From assembly GCA_914767885.1 (NCBI GenBank), contig CAJZBQ010000041.1, positions 687,001 to 751,000 of the forward strand: DNA of 64,000 nt. Direction: 5' to 3'. Source of the DNA: Blepharisma stoltei. Its lineage: Eukaryota > Ciliophora > Heterotrichea > Heterotrichida > Blepharismidae. The notes under the pieces are model-generated. The model ran no database searches. It saw only the letters and a list, made by a program, of their open reading frames with translations, and had not been told where the DNA came from. The stretch's first letter is position 1; each line of letters opens with the position of its first letter. A program made the translations under genes and the position numbers. Shown one piece after another: positions 1 to 10,914 of the stretch.

Positions 1-1
1 T

Positions 2-2740
2 TCTAAGCAGCAAGCAGAGAATTTATTCAAAACAGAAGGATTTTATACATGTGACAAAGGTAAAGACTTTTTATCGTTTAGGGATAATAAATTGGAAATT
101 AACTGTCCTGAGGGCTCTGATTCAAGTTATGTTTTGGGAACTTTGCCTGAAGAAGAAGTGCTTAATGACTCAAAAATGAGGCCGAGGTGGAAAAAATATG
201 AAGGAGAAGTGGATTCTGGCAGAAGTGAGTATGCTTTTGGAAAGTGTGGAGATATAAAGCAAGGAATTCTGAAAAATAAGTTTTTAAAATCAGCTTCAGA
301 TCGAGCATTTAACACTACAGAAAAATTAAAGAAAGAAATGAATATTATGGGCAAGGTCAGGCCTTTGACTGTTCATAATCAATATGTTGGCGAATAAATA
401 TATCCTTGATGGCAATTCACCACCTAGGCTGAAAAAGTCACTTTATAGCCTAAATAGAGGTTCAAGCTTTTAAATCTAAACCACACAACAGTATTGGATG
501 GGTACATCTTGGGAGTAGGCTAGTGGTGAGTCCTTGACCTGGTATTTGTTATCCGAGAGTAATAATTTTCACATCTGGAGGTGTTGCTCCTTTTTACTTG
601 GTGTCACAAGTCCTCAATGGCTATTGAGTTAACCTTTAGCTTTATTGCACCCGATTTCTTTCTGAAGAGAAGCCTTTTGATATGGAGAGAATCTTTGGGG
701 TCACAGTGAAGGTCCTGTCCCTAGAATAGAGCACTGTTCCAAATAATATGAATTTCTGCCCAGCAAGCAGGGGGTCTGGCTGAAAGTTTTTGGAGACAAG
801 GACATTCTCGGAGAATACTTTAAAACCCTTAAATTTAATTTAATTTGACTGTTCTTTTTGTATTATTTGACGCATATTCCAGATATCATTTTTATCGGAA
901 CTCTCCAAAAACTCTCGAATTTTTGAATTCTCAGGCCGTAAATGGCACTTTTTCAGAAAAATTTACTATATATGATTTTCTAATCAATAACGCTCACGCT
1001 GAAAATACCCAGCCAAATTTAATTCCTATGTTTTACGGCTACAATCTAAGAAGCCATAAAATTCGGTTAGAGGGATATTCCTATAATAACCAAAGCGATA
1101 CATGAAAATTCAAAGATCTCCAAAAAGAAGCTATCTGAAAGCACTATGAAAATTATGGCTTTGTCACTATGTTTTCTTATGACACTGTCTGAAATTACAT
1201 GACCCAATCAACTGGAAGAAAAGTTCTAACTGACCATGTCGCTACTAATTTCTGGCATGCCTCATCAGAAATATTTGGATACCCTGACTTTATGAACTAT
1301 AAAAGGTGCATTGGGAATCATTATTCTCATTATTATACTTTGGATTATACAAAGCAGTTTATAAGAAACTACCAGGAAAATAATAAATTCGCATATATCC
1401 ATTTATCACAAGCTCACGAATATGCAGGGACAATTATAAAAATAGTTGATGATGATTTAAAGGAATTTCTTGAAGACACTCTAAAATATTACAATGAAAA
1501 AGAAGAAGATCTTGTCATAATGCTCGTTGGTGATCACGGAAAACATGTTGAGCCTTATGACACTTATCCAGAAGGCTACGTAGAAAATCAACTGCCTTTT
1601 CATATTTTAATCACAAATAAAGAGCTCGTTAATAAAATGAGTGCTGATGAGTTTCTTAAGCACAACACACAAAGATTGGTGAGTAGATTTGATTGGTATA
1701 TGACACTAAAACATCTAGCTACAGTTCCATATGGATCTCTTAAGCCTAATTCTGATCTTTATTTAACTTGGAGATCAATGACTGATTCAAATCATTCACT
1801 TTCCTTATTTTCAGAAAAAGTTGATAATTATAGGGAATGCTCTGATATGAAAATTCCTCTGCATAGATGTTCTTGCTTGCCATTTTTCAAAGTAGAAGAA
1901 AAGCTTTATAGCTCTGAACCACTGACAACTTTAGGGAGATTAGGAATTTTCGCAGTAAATAATAGGATAAAGAATGATAATTCTTTAGAATTTTGCAAAA
2001 AAATTACATTTAAAGAGATAATTCAAGCAGAATTCCAAGAATTAAATGATAAAGATGAAAGCAAAACTTATAGGATTAGGGTTACAATACATGAGGATGA
2101 AAAAGCAAGTTTTGAAGTCTATGGATTATTAACTTCAAAAGAAAATCTGAAAAAAATGATGAAGAAGGATGAAGACGGAGAGATTTATCCTGTAGCAAAT
2201 GTAGTTGTAGAAAATAGAAAAGAAGAAATGGCTATCCAAGTTCAAGAAATAATAAGGGTGGACCCTTATGCGGGCATATGTGAAGAGATAGCAGCTACTT
2301 TGGGCACAAAATCTGCATATTGCATTTGTAGAAAACCCCAAAATTACGACTTCACTAAAAATATCACGCCACCTAAAGAAAGAATATTCAATCAGCTAAA
2401 GAAAAAGCTAAAAGTCCAATTAGCTAGCTTCAACGAAACCTGCTATGAAAGCTGTATGGTAAAAGATACAATTTGCCAGCAGTGGGGATTTGAACTGATA
2501 AATAAATTAGAAATTTTGAAAGAGCCGTGGAATAAGGATGGCGGAGGCTATGAAATATGGATAAATGATACACATGTAGAAGAATTCAACGATATACAGA
2601 TTTTAGAGTATAGTAATAGAACTGCTTTAAGCTTTGAAGAAGCTGATGATGGAAAATATAATTTGCTATTTGGTAATTGGACAAAAATGTCATGCTATCT
2701 AAGAGATGAGGAAGTTCAGTTATTATGTCCTTGCGTATAA
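2..2740 (+). CDS. DUF229-family sulfatase/alkaline-phosphatase-like protein (5' end outside window, split by a retroposon)
   Basis: The 3' part of a large gene, already open at base 2. Frame 2-374 continues at 855 once a 480-bp insert is collapsed to one copy of its 11-bp repeat (364-374 = 844-854). TGA codons at 1103, 1129 and 1192 must be Trp. The restored protein has the metal-enzyme core of the DUF229/alkaline-phosphatase superfamily: VLFVLFDAYSR at the start of the fold, a PKTLEFLN helix, a conserved NFWHASSEIFGY region and the late metal motif VGDHGKH (about 1528-1550). The rest is a Cys-containing C-terminal half of about 300 residues (CSCLPFF, CICRKP, CYESC, CPCV), as expected for a secreted or lumenal ectodomain. 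Substrate is unknown. The family assignment is from remembered motif pattern; the N-terminus is not visible. Confidence 0.75.
375..843 (+). mobile_element. SINE-like retroposon inserted in the DUF229 gene (11-bp TSD)
   Basis: Target-site duplication TTTGACTGTTC at 364-374 and 844-854. The body is more GC-rich than its surroundings, has no long ORF, and ends in a TTAAA/TTTAA-type tail (about 828-843). Removal of 480 bp (160 codons) restores an uninterrupted frame through the catalytic strand of the host gene. The TSD contains no TA, so TA-to-TA excision could not remove it exactly. A TA at 376 and one at 841 would remove 465 bp and leave an in-frame five-residue scar. Confidence 0.8.
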
Positions 2741-3015
2741 TTAATCCTTTGTGAAAATAGCTAATTTAAGTATTTCATTATTTTTCATAGCAGCAATATA
2801 TTCTCTTTTTTGCTATTTTATGTTCAAAGTTTATTTATTAGACAGTTAATTCCGATTAATAATTTTTAACAATTCTTAATGAATTTTCTTTTTATCCATT
2901 TATTTAAATTTAAAACAATAAAAACCTTTTTAGTCAAAACTCTTTATTTTATATAGAACTCCAAATTGATTCATATCTGAATAAGCTAATTTTTAAAATA
3001 TCGCAAGGGCCAAAT
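2741..3015. other. AT-rich intergenic spacer
   Basis: Very AT-rich, no ORF, repeat or RNA gene recognised; presumably 3' flank of the DUF229 gene plus promoter of the next gene. Confidence 0.5.
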
Positions 3016-3666
3016 ATGAAAGTCCAACGATACACAGGTCCAGCTAAAAAAGTGTTCGTAAATATCCGCGAAGTTCCTAAACCATCTCCTTTATCACGAA
3101 TAAATCAACCAACAATACAAAGCAGAGGAATTTTGATACCAAAACCTCCAGAAGCCAAACATGAACCTCAATTCATTCGAAAAAAAGTTGAATCGTTCAG
3201 ATGCCACACCCCAGATCAAGGAGGTGGCAAGCCGCAGTCTTCTCAAATACTCCCTCCACTGGCTCAAAAAAAAGGAGTTTCATCTGTAATGAATTCTCCT
3301 TCACGCTCAAATTCTACTACAAAGCAAAGGTGATATATGCCAACCCATTTTAAGCCTAAAGATGTTGATACAAGCATTCTTCTACCTAAATCTCCTATAG
3401 ATAAAGAAGATATTTGTATGCCCTATGAATTAAAAGAAAAGCCAAGACTGAGCAGCCGAAATGTGGAAATCAGAAAATCTGTTAAACAATTGCCGCAACC
3501 CCCTGAAAAGCAGCAGCGAGTTGATTTGAGAAAAGGGAGTTTCTCTAAAAAGCAGATAGCAACAGTGCTAAATAGTGTGGACACAAGTATAAATTTGTCA
3601 AGAATTGAGATGGATAGTATAAATCAATCAAGAATAGATTTAGATATACTATATCAAGCTAAATAA
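3016..3666 (+). CDS. Unknown basic, Pro/Ser-rich protein, 216 aa
   Basis: One open frame if the TGA at 3331-3333 is Trp; it ends at a TAA. The product is hydrophilic, rich in Lys, Pro, Ser and Gln, with no hydrophobic segment and no recognised domain, so it is probably disordered. Near the C-terminus a short repeated pattern (SINLSRIEMDS / SINQSRIDLDI) suggests a helical repeat or binding peptide. The start at 3016 is the first ATG and is preceded by AT-rich DNA. The next gene begins 32 bp after the stop in another frame, typical of the tight spacing here. Both proteins have a similar disordered, basic composition and could be related or co-regulated, but no function is proposed. Confidence 0.6.
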
Positions 3667-3698
3667 TCCTTTATCTATAAAAATTCCTTTATTTCTCA

Positions 3699-4109
3699 AT
3701 GATTTCATCAAAGAATATTTCAAAAATTTCATTAAAATGCGATGAAGTTTTCCAGCCCTGGGAAGATTTGTCAACAAATCATCCATCAAGAAATCCGACG
3801 CCTGATTTAAGTACATCACGGCCGAATCGATTTCATCAGCTTTCTAAAGGCTTTAAACTAGACAAGCAATCCTTTGTAAGCCAAGTCGACAAACAAGTGA
3901 GAAGAACCCAGTCAGAAAACCATTCAGCTGAAAAAAGAGTAAAAGGACCTCAAGCTTATACCCCAGAGCCACCGCTTCTGCATCCTTGGCAGAAATTTAT
4001 GCAGGATTTAGATGATATATCAAATATAACGGATATAGTAGAAAATAAACAGAGTATTGAGAGTAAGTTTATTAAGCCAAAAGGACCTATAAAAGCGAGA
4101 CATTTGTAA
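3699..4109 (+). CDS. Unknown basic protein, 136 aa
   Basis: ATG-initiated ORF 32 bp downstream of the previous gene, ending in TAA. The protein is hydrophilic with conserved-looking Pro/Trp segments (FQPWEDLST, PPLLHPWQKFMQDLDD) that resemble short linear binding motifs; no domain, signal peptide or membrane segment is visible. It is also possible that this is a further exon of the preceding gene, but no 15-nt GT-AG intron linking the two frames was found. Identity unknown. Confidence 0.5.
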   Translation: MISSKNISKISLKCDEVFQPWEDLSTNHPSRNPTPDLSTSRPNRFHQLSKGFKLDKQSFVSQVDKQVRRTQSENHSAEKRVKGPQAYTPEPPLLHPWQKFMQDLDDISNITDIVENKQSIESKFIKPKGPIKARHL

Positions 4110-4238
4110 TAATGGAGTTATGTAAATTAATTTTAAGCTCATGTTTGCCAAAATTTTAATTCAAATTTATATTTAAAACCTCTAAATATTATCCTTGCTA
4201 ATAGTAAAAAGAGGAAAATTTCTTTATTTGTTATACTT

Positions 4239-4573
4239 ATAGGAAATAGGAAATAAAAACGGTGACGTTGACAGAATATATGGAGCAGGTAAACCCATCC
4301 CAATGAAGCTGAAAGCAGTGCCTCTCCAGGTTTAACTGGGCCTTAGGGTTTGTGATGCTTGCCGAAGAGTGAGGTTTGGCACTCCACAAAGATTTTCGTG
4401 TCATGGCAGGTGAGCACGACAGGTTTTTGCCTTCCATTTATTTTGCTTATCGAGATTAGCTGGGCATTCGCAAGAGGTGACTCTAACTGATGGAGCTAAT
4501 CTCAGGTTAGCGGTTTACCCAAATAGACAGGCTAATGGTCTATTCGCTTACGCCTTATAGCACTTAACTTAGC
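4239..4573 (+). mobile_element. SINE-like retroposon, TTAACTTA-tail group
   Basis: GC-richer block between an 8-bp repeat TTATACTT (4231-4238 and 4574-4581). It starts with an A-rich leader (GGAAATAAAAACGG) and ends in CACTTAACTTAG. Internal blocks (GGAGCAGGT, ATGAAGCTGAAA, GCCTCT, CTTGCCGAAGAG) are shared with the larger element at 41710-42610, so the two belong to one family. Confidence 0.7.
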
Positions 4574-4799
4574 TTATACTTTGAGACTATTCTTTGATGA
4601 ATTTTATATTATGAAGAATATTTTGATGCTCCTTAATCTATATATTTGTTTTCAAATCATAAACCGTTCAACTTCAGTATTCTTGATGTTAGCAATAATT
4701 GCCCACATCTTTATCATGACAAAATGCATATATATGCATATATATCTATTTTCATTTAAATTTCTTCTTATTTCAGGTGAAGAAATGACTTAAATTAAG

Positions 4800-6180
4800 A
4801 TGGATCCACTTGCAAATTTTGATAGAGCTGCAGATCATAACGGAGAGCATGAGTACCAAGTTCCAGTTGATATAGATATTGATATCCAATGTAAAATTTT
4901 AGACCAAAATTTCAGCATTCCTATTAAGGATGAGGTCGATATCAGTGTAAGTAATCCTAAACTAAAGGAACAAAAAATAACAAAACATATCACATATTCA
5001 ATATCAGGCGTTATTGACAATTATTTAAGGATAAACACTACTTTTGTATCTTAATGATAGAGCTTTTATTATTTTATATAAAAGAATACTTACCTGCTCA
5101 ATTTAAAAAGTTTTTATCAAAAAAATTAAATCTACCACAATATCAGGCAACGATTCACAAGGAAGATTTGAAAGCTTCAGACGATATAACGATTTCTTGC
5201 TTCTTCGAGCAAGACTTGTTAATAGGTGGCCAGGCTGCTTCATCCCTCAGCTTCCTCCTAAAAAGCGATTCACTTCAATGGCCCATGGAAATCTGCAGCC
5301 ACAATTTATAGAACAAAGGCGAAAACTATTGAATTATTTTATTAGAAAACTTGGTCAGCTCTCATATGTAAAACATTCACCCGAATTCATTGTTTTCACA
5401 AGAGGTGGGAACGATTTTAAAGCTGAAGTTAACGAGATAAAAATTCCATCAACCATAGAAATTGCTAATACTTTTCATAATGAATTCACTGAGTATTTAC
5501 TGTATCAAGAAAGCCCAGATGATGATAAAAAGGTTGAAGAGGCCGAAATTATGTTTAGGAATGGAATTGAAGCCATAGAAAACTTTGAAGAAATCTGCAA
5601 GAGGAATGTCGAATCTTATAATGGCTATGATAATGGGCTTTTAATGCTGACACAAGGGCTTAGAGATATGAATTGTTTGTATAGAGAAAATTATAAAGCA
5701 AAATATATTGATTTTAAAGTAAAGGAATCTCATGAAAATCCTTATCAAATTTTATTAGACTGAGCAAGGACAGAAGTAATGGATTTACGATCAATTTTAG
5801 AAGCAATAGAGCAGAAAAAGAGCTATGATAGGCTGGAGGATAAATTCAAAGAAAAATTAGAAGAGGACAATAATCAGCTGGAGAATATGCAGCAGGGACG
5901 CAAAAGTTTAATGCAAAAGCTTACTAAAAAGCCAATAGAGCATTATATAGCTAAACGAGAAAGAATTATTAAAGACATGACTGAAGAAATCAATGGGCTT
6001 TCAAAAATAAAAAAAATAATCACATCAAGACTCGTCCATAAAGAAATTCCGAAATTCAGAGAATCAAAGATTCATCAGCATGATATTGTAATAAAAGCTT
6101 TTGCAAGGTGCACTGTACAAGAATTTGAGAATTGGATTATTCAGAATAAAGAAATTCAAAAAGGACTAAACGCCAAATAA
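4800..6180 (+). CDS. Sorting nexin (PX-BAR, SNX1/2/Vps5 type), 413 aa, split by a 139-bp IES
   Basis: Two ORF parts join after removal of 139 bp between two copies of CAATATCAGGC (4999-5009, 5138-5148). The joined length is 414 codons including the stop. TGA at 5761 is Trp. The PX domain begins near residue 45 (DISVSNPKLKEQ, HITYSISG) and after the join reads FESFRRYNDFLLLRARL followed by FIPQLPPKK, the phosphoinositide-binding signature with its RR and PxxP-like loop. Residues about 160-413 are charged and helical, as in the C-terminal BAR dimerisation domain of SNX1/2/Vps5. The family binds PI3P on endosomes and bends membrane with retromer. The shadow frame across the insert has stops, so the gene can work only without it. 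Confidence 0.85.
5010..5148. other. IES-like insert in the sorting nexin gene (139 bp, 11-bp direct repeats)
   Basis: AT-rich, stop-rich DNA between two perfect copies of CAATATCAGGC. The repeat contains TA (and TCA), so it fits either a TA-bounded IES with an unusually long repeat or the relic of a retroposon. Removal restores the PX domain frame exactly. Confidence 0.8.
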
Positions 6181-6274
6181 AATCCTGCTCATAATTTATT
6201 ATAAACTAGACTTAATTTTAATTTAACAAACTATTAAAAATTTGTGTGTTATTTATAAATTTTTAAATAAATTG
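6181..6274. other. Short convergent spacer between SNX and ankyrin genes
   Basis: About 94 bp of AT-rich DNA between the SNX stop (plus strand) and the true TAA stop of the ankyrin gene (minus strand). No other signal seen. Confidence 0.5.
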
Positions 6275-6931
6275 TGTTATTTCTCTGATAATTCCATATG
6301 GTAAATCGTAATATTCCTTGCTATTTGATTTTTGATTTTGAGCTGCATATGCTAAATAATAAATAAAAGGCAGTCTTCTTTTTCATAATTTCACTTTTTT
6401 ATTGTACTCAATAAGCTCAGTTAAGCCAACTTCAACACATACAGAATAGTCGAATTCGCTTCCTCTATCAAGCAAAAGCTTAGCTGTTCTTATGTCTTGA
6501 TTTCTAATTGAAATAGTTAATGCAGATTGATCATCCCAATTAAGAATTCCTAAAGGATGCACCTTTACAATAGTTTTCAGAGCTTCAACATTCCCATTTC
6601 TTGAAGCTATATGAATAGGTCGATCACCTACAGAATCTTCACTAATAAAAAATAAACTCGGGTAATTTTGAGCAAGGTATCCTAAAATTTTAAAACTGTT
6701 TGATTTTGTTGCGTAATGAGCAATATTTTCTCTTCCAGTATCCAAAAAATAAGGATTAAATCCAAATTCAATAAGCAGATTTAACACTTCTGGGAGATCT
6801 TGAGTACATGTAAGAAAAATAGCTTCAGGATATACATCAACCAATTTTTTGAGTTCGTCTTGGTAGTTTTTAATTTCTTTTATATTTCCATCCATGATGA
6901 GCCGATGCAAATGAAATACCGTTTCATCCAT
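6275..6931 (-). CDS. Ankyrin-repeat protein, 218 aa
   Basis: Minus-strand frame starting at ATG 6931. With standard code it would end at 6383, but that codon is TGA (Trp here), and the frame continues 36 further residues to a TAA at 6275-6277 with a plausible basic tail (WKRRLPFIYYLAYAAQ). Residues about 30-185 hold four to five degenerate ankyrin repeats, the clearest being DRPIHIASRNGNVEALKTIV. No signal peptide or membrane segment. Ankyrin repeats bind partner proteins; nothing shows which. It lies head-to-tail with the UTP7 gene, with 54 bp between the UTP7 stop and this start. Confidence 0.8.
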
Positions 6932-6985
6932 TTTATTATCAGATGTGAAAAGGCATATTTATTAGCTTAAACCTTTTCTATTATC

Positions 6986-8470
6986 TTATTCTTCGTTTAT
7001 TTTCTTTTTCTTCTTAGGAACATCAAATAAATCTGCAGTTGCATCCATCAAAAATTGTATATCTTTTGCCATTTTTTCTTTTTGTTCTAGCTTATCTTTC
7101 TTTTTCTCCATCAAGCTATCCTGAATCTTCTCTCTCACTTTCTTTGTATGCACAGACTCTTTGACCTTCTTCTTTTCTTTTTCTTTTTTCTTCTTTTTCT
7201 TTTTTTCATTTTCTAGTCTTTCTTTTTCTTCTTTTTCAGCCTTTTCTTCTGCTTTGATCACTTCTTCAGAGGCTTTATCAACAGTCCCAATTTCATGTGG
7301 ATTCAGGACTATAGTATCAGGTGGCAATTTTTCTAATAAATTATGGACTTCTTGTTCCTGTCTTTGCCTTTTTGTTTGGAAAATATTGGCTTCATTGCTA
7401 TCATAGTTAGCTAAGCCACTTCCAGGGATACAAATATTGCTAAATCCATTAGCCGTTCCAATACCAAGAAAATCTTCATAAGGCACAAATTGAGTGTCTG
7501 CTATAGAACTAGTGCAGATATGAGACATATAAGGAGATTTTTGTTTTTCTAGCTGCCAGTCTTTTCATATTTTTACTTCACTAAGAGAGCTCATTGATAG
7601 CAGCCCAGTCTGACTAATTGAAAGGCTGTTACATGGAACTTCTGTCCAGTATTCTTGGAGTGGATTTCCTAATGACCTAATATCAAAAATTTTTACTTTA
7701 CAATCGGCACCTCCAGTGGCTAAATAGAGCCCTCTAGAATCTATAGCTAAACTTTTGCATGGCCCATTATGAGCAATCAGCCTAACAACTGGCTTATTTA
7801 TATTTGGTGTCCACATAGTGACAATCCCTCTTGCATCCCCTACGCAAATGACCCCATTTCATGGATTCCTCTTCATATCATTGACATTTTCAAAGTGGAA
7901 CCTATGCTCAGCAGCAGGCTTTCCTACAGAAATGTCCAGATATTTCAAAAATCCATGATTATTTGCAGACACAAGTAAAAAATGATAAGGCAAGTATTCC
8001 AATTTTTGAGGTTCTATATGTGTTTTTAAAGCATGGACTTCAATACCTTGGCTATCATAAATATAAAGCCCTTTTCTTTGGGCTACAGCAAAAAGAAGCT
8101 CGTTTTGTAAGAATTTTACGTCTCTTACAAGCTCTTTTAGATGGAATTCAGTCATTAGTTTGGCTTCTCTTCAGTTCATTAACGCAATGTGGCCTTTGCG
8201 GCCTCCAAGTAATAGGCTGGTACCGTTCATTGTGTAATCAAGTGCATATGGACCAAAACTCAAATTAAGGTCAAAAATGTGCCTTGAGCTATATTCAGGG
8301 ACAATTTCTTTGAGTTGTTTTTGGTTTACTTTATAGGTTTTTTCGCCTTCGTCTGGCTCTAAATACCCGTTTTGTTGCGTAAGTAAAATTTGTGTTTCAT
8401 AGTTGGCTGACCTTCCATCTCTGTAATATTTGTGGGCTGTGGCTAGTTTTGCATTGAGTTTTGTTTCCAT
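6986..8470 (-). CDS. UTP7/WDR46-type WD-repeat nucleolar protein, 494 aa
   Basis: A single frame of 495 codons with three in-frame TGA codons read as Trp (8171, 7859, 7565), each at a plausible WD or conserved Trp position. The order matches the UTP7/WDR46 family: N-terminal helical part (residues 1-60), WD repeats (about 70-300, for example YLATGGADCKVKIFDIR), a BING4-like C-terminal block (FVPYEDFLGIGTANGFSNICIPGSG, then the NYDSNEANIFQTKRQRQE segment) and a strongly basic Lys/Glu coiled tail. UTP7 is a component of the small-subunit processome and acts in 18S rRNA maturation in the nucleolus. Length is slightly below the usual 550-600. No insert interrupts the gene. Confidence 0.92.
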
Positions 8471-8739
8471 TTTATACTAGATAGATAAGGAGGTGAATTT
8501 ATTGGTAAATCTATATCATATTTATTTTATGGATTTGACAATTAATTTGAGAAATAAATGAATCACTCATGCATAAAGAATAATTATTTTATTACTAAAT
8601 TATATGAGACTATACAGAGGTAGCAAAGGAGCAAGCTAAAAATGCATTTTTAAGCTTTATTTGCGTATCAAACTTATCAATTATTAAATATATGCCTTTT
8701 ATATTATAGCTATCTGAATTGCAGAATTTCGCAAATTTA
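8471..8739. other. AT-rich spacer downstream of the IQ gene
   Basis: An open minus-strand frame overlaps part of it (8610-8739) but no 15-16 nt intron linking it to the IQ gene was found. Otherwise nothing recognised. Confidence 0.35.
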
Positions 8740-9977
8740 TTATTCAGCAAACTCCATTCTCCTGTTTCTATACATCTCCATCTTATAATTTTGTATTTGG
8801 TCCAGCACATTTCCTCCAAGTATCTGAAGATCCCACTCATCATCATTTTCAAGCCCTTTCCACCACTTTTTTGGGTCTGGGATTTTTCTTTTATGAATTT
8901 CCTTTGCAATAAACACTTCTTGAGGTGTTGCATCTTGTATCGTATATTTTAAAGGGTCATTTAATGCTTTTATTGTCTCCAACGATTTTATAATATATTT
9001 TACTTCATTTCTGTCACTATACTTTTGGCTTCTTAGCTTATCCCATGCAACTTGTCTGTCAAGGAATTTTGAATATTCTTCTTTATATATTTCTAAATTT
9101 CCTCTTCCTTTAAGTCTGATTTGTTTTATTATTGCTTAAATAATAAAATGGCTTAGGATGAAGAGGTAATTCACTTCGTGAACTCATTTTCCATCACCCA
9201 ACTTTTATTATAATAGGATTAAGTTTTTACACGTGGACACCGAGAAGAAAATTTGAGGAATTTTACTTCGCTCATATTGTGTATGTGTTTTTACCTTTTC
9301 CCTGCTGATACAAAAGGCAGGACACTTAGGCTGAACAGACACTGTAGGAAAGTCGGATAAAGCCAGGAATGCGCCAAGCCGCTAGTATATTCTGTACTTC
9401 TGGGTTTTCAAATGGAGCTATACAGGAATTAGAACGAGTGAGCAAGACTTCGAGGCAACATGAATTCGAGTAGCGGAAATAATGAGAAAAACACACCTCA
9501 CCACACTGCTACTAGAGACCCAACTGGAAAGTTAGCTAAATTGAGCTAATTTGTTTGTTTTATTAATGCTTCATGTCTTACTGGATCAATTGGCTTATAA
9601 AATGTATCAGGTGGAGCTTGGAATTTTCTAGGTGCTGATTTAGGTTGAGTTACAACAGTTTGTGTTATTAGCCTTTCTCTTTCCATAAGTTTCCTTGTTT
9701 TTCTTCCCCTTCAAAACGCTTGAATAATAACTGCAGCATCTGCTTGCTTTTTTAATGCAAGTCTTAATACAGCTTCTGCAGGGAGTTTTGATAAGAAAAG
9801 ATACTCTCTTTCTTTAGCTTCTAGCCTTTGTCTATGACGAAGCTTCAATAATTCAAGTTCAGCGTGGCGCATTTCTTGTAAAGTTGCTGGATTATTTCTG
9901 CTTTTTCTATTTCTAATAGCTCTTTGTATGATTCGTGCAGCTTGTTCTTCGCTTAGTCTATTTTTCATTTGATACAT
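8740..9977 (-). CDS. IQ-motif protein, 267 aa, split by a retroposon
   Basis: The minus-strand start at 9977 reads an IQ-like motif (AARIIQRAIRNRKSR), a helical Arg/Glu-rich stretch, then a second IQ motif (AAVIIQAFWRGRKTRK) whose Trp is a TGA at 9711-9713. The frame stops inside an insert at about 9546 and resumes beyond 9121: collapsing the 17-bp repeat (9121-9137, 9555-9571, one mismatch) gives 268 codons and the continuous segment PVRHEALIKQIRLKGRG. The C-terminal 110 residues are charged and end at TAA 8740. IQ motifs bind calmodulin or EF-hand light chains; such proteins are common in cilia and cortex, but no specific role can be read. The start lies 59 bp from the divergent kinase start, so the two share a very short promoter region. 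Confidence 0.75.
9138..9554 (+). mobile_element. SINE-like retroposon inserted in the IQ gene
   Basis: Flanked by TTGTTTTATTATTGCTT (9121-9137) and the same 17-mer with one change (9555-9571). Starts AAATAATAAAATGG and ends in a TAGCTAAATTGAGCTAAT tail, so it is in plus orientation, antisense to its host. GC-rich body without ORF. The TSD contains TA, so a TA-bounded excision could be exact. Confidence 0.85.
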
Positions 9978-10036
9978 TTGAATTATTAAACATTTTTCTT
10001 ACTGAAGCACAAGAAATTGGTTCCATAATTGAAAAA

Positions 10037-10852
10037 ATGGGAAATTGTTTACGTCATGAGGAAGAACCTAATAAAAAACTCAGAACTAAAACAATAGATG
10101 AGTTTGAAAAAATTTATACCTTAGGATCACCCTTGGGAACCGGACAATTCAGTGAAGTACTTGAAGCGAAATCTGCTACTAAATCAATTGCAGTAAAATG
10201 CATAAATCTCGCAGCAATGAGACATGAGCTACATTTATTAAGAAGAGAAGTAGAAATTATGAAAAAAGTGAGGCACCAAAATATAGTGCAATTTTATGAG
10301 ATATATGAGAATCCCGAATTTATCTATATCACAATGGAATTATGCGAAGAAGGGAATTTAAAGAAAAAAATTGAAGCTTTTGGAAAAATGAATGAAGAAG
10401 ATGTAAAAATAATGACAAAACAAATATTAAGCGCTCTTGTGTATTTACATAGGTTAAAAATCTGCCACAGAGACTTAAAGCCGGAAAATATTCTTTTTTC
10501 TAATAATCGAGTGAAGCTTGCTGATTTTGGATTAGCAAGGCATATGAATGGGACAAATGGGTTTAGTGTAGTTGGGACTCCTTATTATCTAGCCCCTGAA
10601 GTGATTGATGGGCATTATAACTCCAAATGTGACATATGGAGTTTAGGAGTTGTTCTTTATTATTCGCTCACTGGAAAGCTTCCTTTTAATGGGACTTGCT
10701 ATGAAGATTTATTCTCAAAAATCCAAGGAACTGAGATTAATTATGGCTATATGTCGACTGAGGCCAAGGAGTTTTTGAAGCTGCTACTTCACAAAGATCA
10801 AAATTCGAGAATCAATGCAGAAGCTGCTATCAAGCATAGTTGGCTGAATTAA
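10037..10852 (+). CDS. Ser/Thr protein kinase (CAMK-like), 271 aa, predicted N-myristoylated
   Basis: The start is placed at 10037 because MGNC is a myristoylation-type N-terminus; the longer upstream frame overlaps the divergent promoter. All kinase landmarks are present: glycine loop GTGQFSEV, Lys in IAVKCI, HRDLKPEN, DFG in LADFGLAR, activation segment GTPYYLAPEV, and CDIWSLGVVL. The domain fills almost the whole chain, so there is no regulatory extension. The pattern (EEGNLKKKI, SLGVVLYYSLTGKLPF) is nearest to CDPK/CaMK or Nek/ULK-like groups; subfamily not certain. Likely a small membrane-anchored kinase. Uninterrupted by inserts. Confidence 0.88.
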   Translation: MGNCLRHEEEPNKKLRTKTIDEFEKIYTLGSPLGTGQFSEVLEAKSATKSIAVKCINLAAMRHELHLLRREVEIMKKVRHQNIVQFYEIYENPEFIYITMELCEEGNLKKKIEAFGKMNEEDVKIMTKQILSALVYLHRLKICHRDLKPENILFSNNRVKLADFGLARHMNGTNGFSVVGTPYYLAPEVIDGHYNSKCDIWSLGVVLYYSLTGKLPFNGTCYEDLFSKIQGTEINYGYMSTEAKEFLKLLLHKDQNSRINAEAAIKHSWLN

Positions 10853-10914
10853 TTGAAATTTTGTAGTATAAAATAGCTAAGAATCTGATTATTAAGCCAA
10901 AATTTCTTTAAAAA

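Noticed and set aside
4581-4793. Hydrophobic ORF between the retroposon and the sorting nexin
   Set aside because: Ile/Phe/Tyr-rich composition expected from AT-rich spacer; no link to the downstream frame.
7161-7406. Phe/Ser-rich ORF opposite the UTP7 tail
   Set aside because: Antisense of the Lys-rich tail.
8610-8933. Minus-strand ORF overlapping the end of the IQ gene
   Set aside because: I looked for a 15-16 nt GT-AG intron that would make it the true C-terminus and found none; the overlapping part is a shadow.
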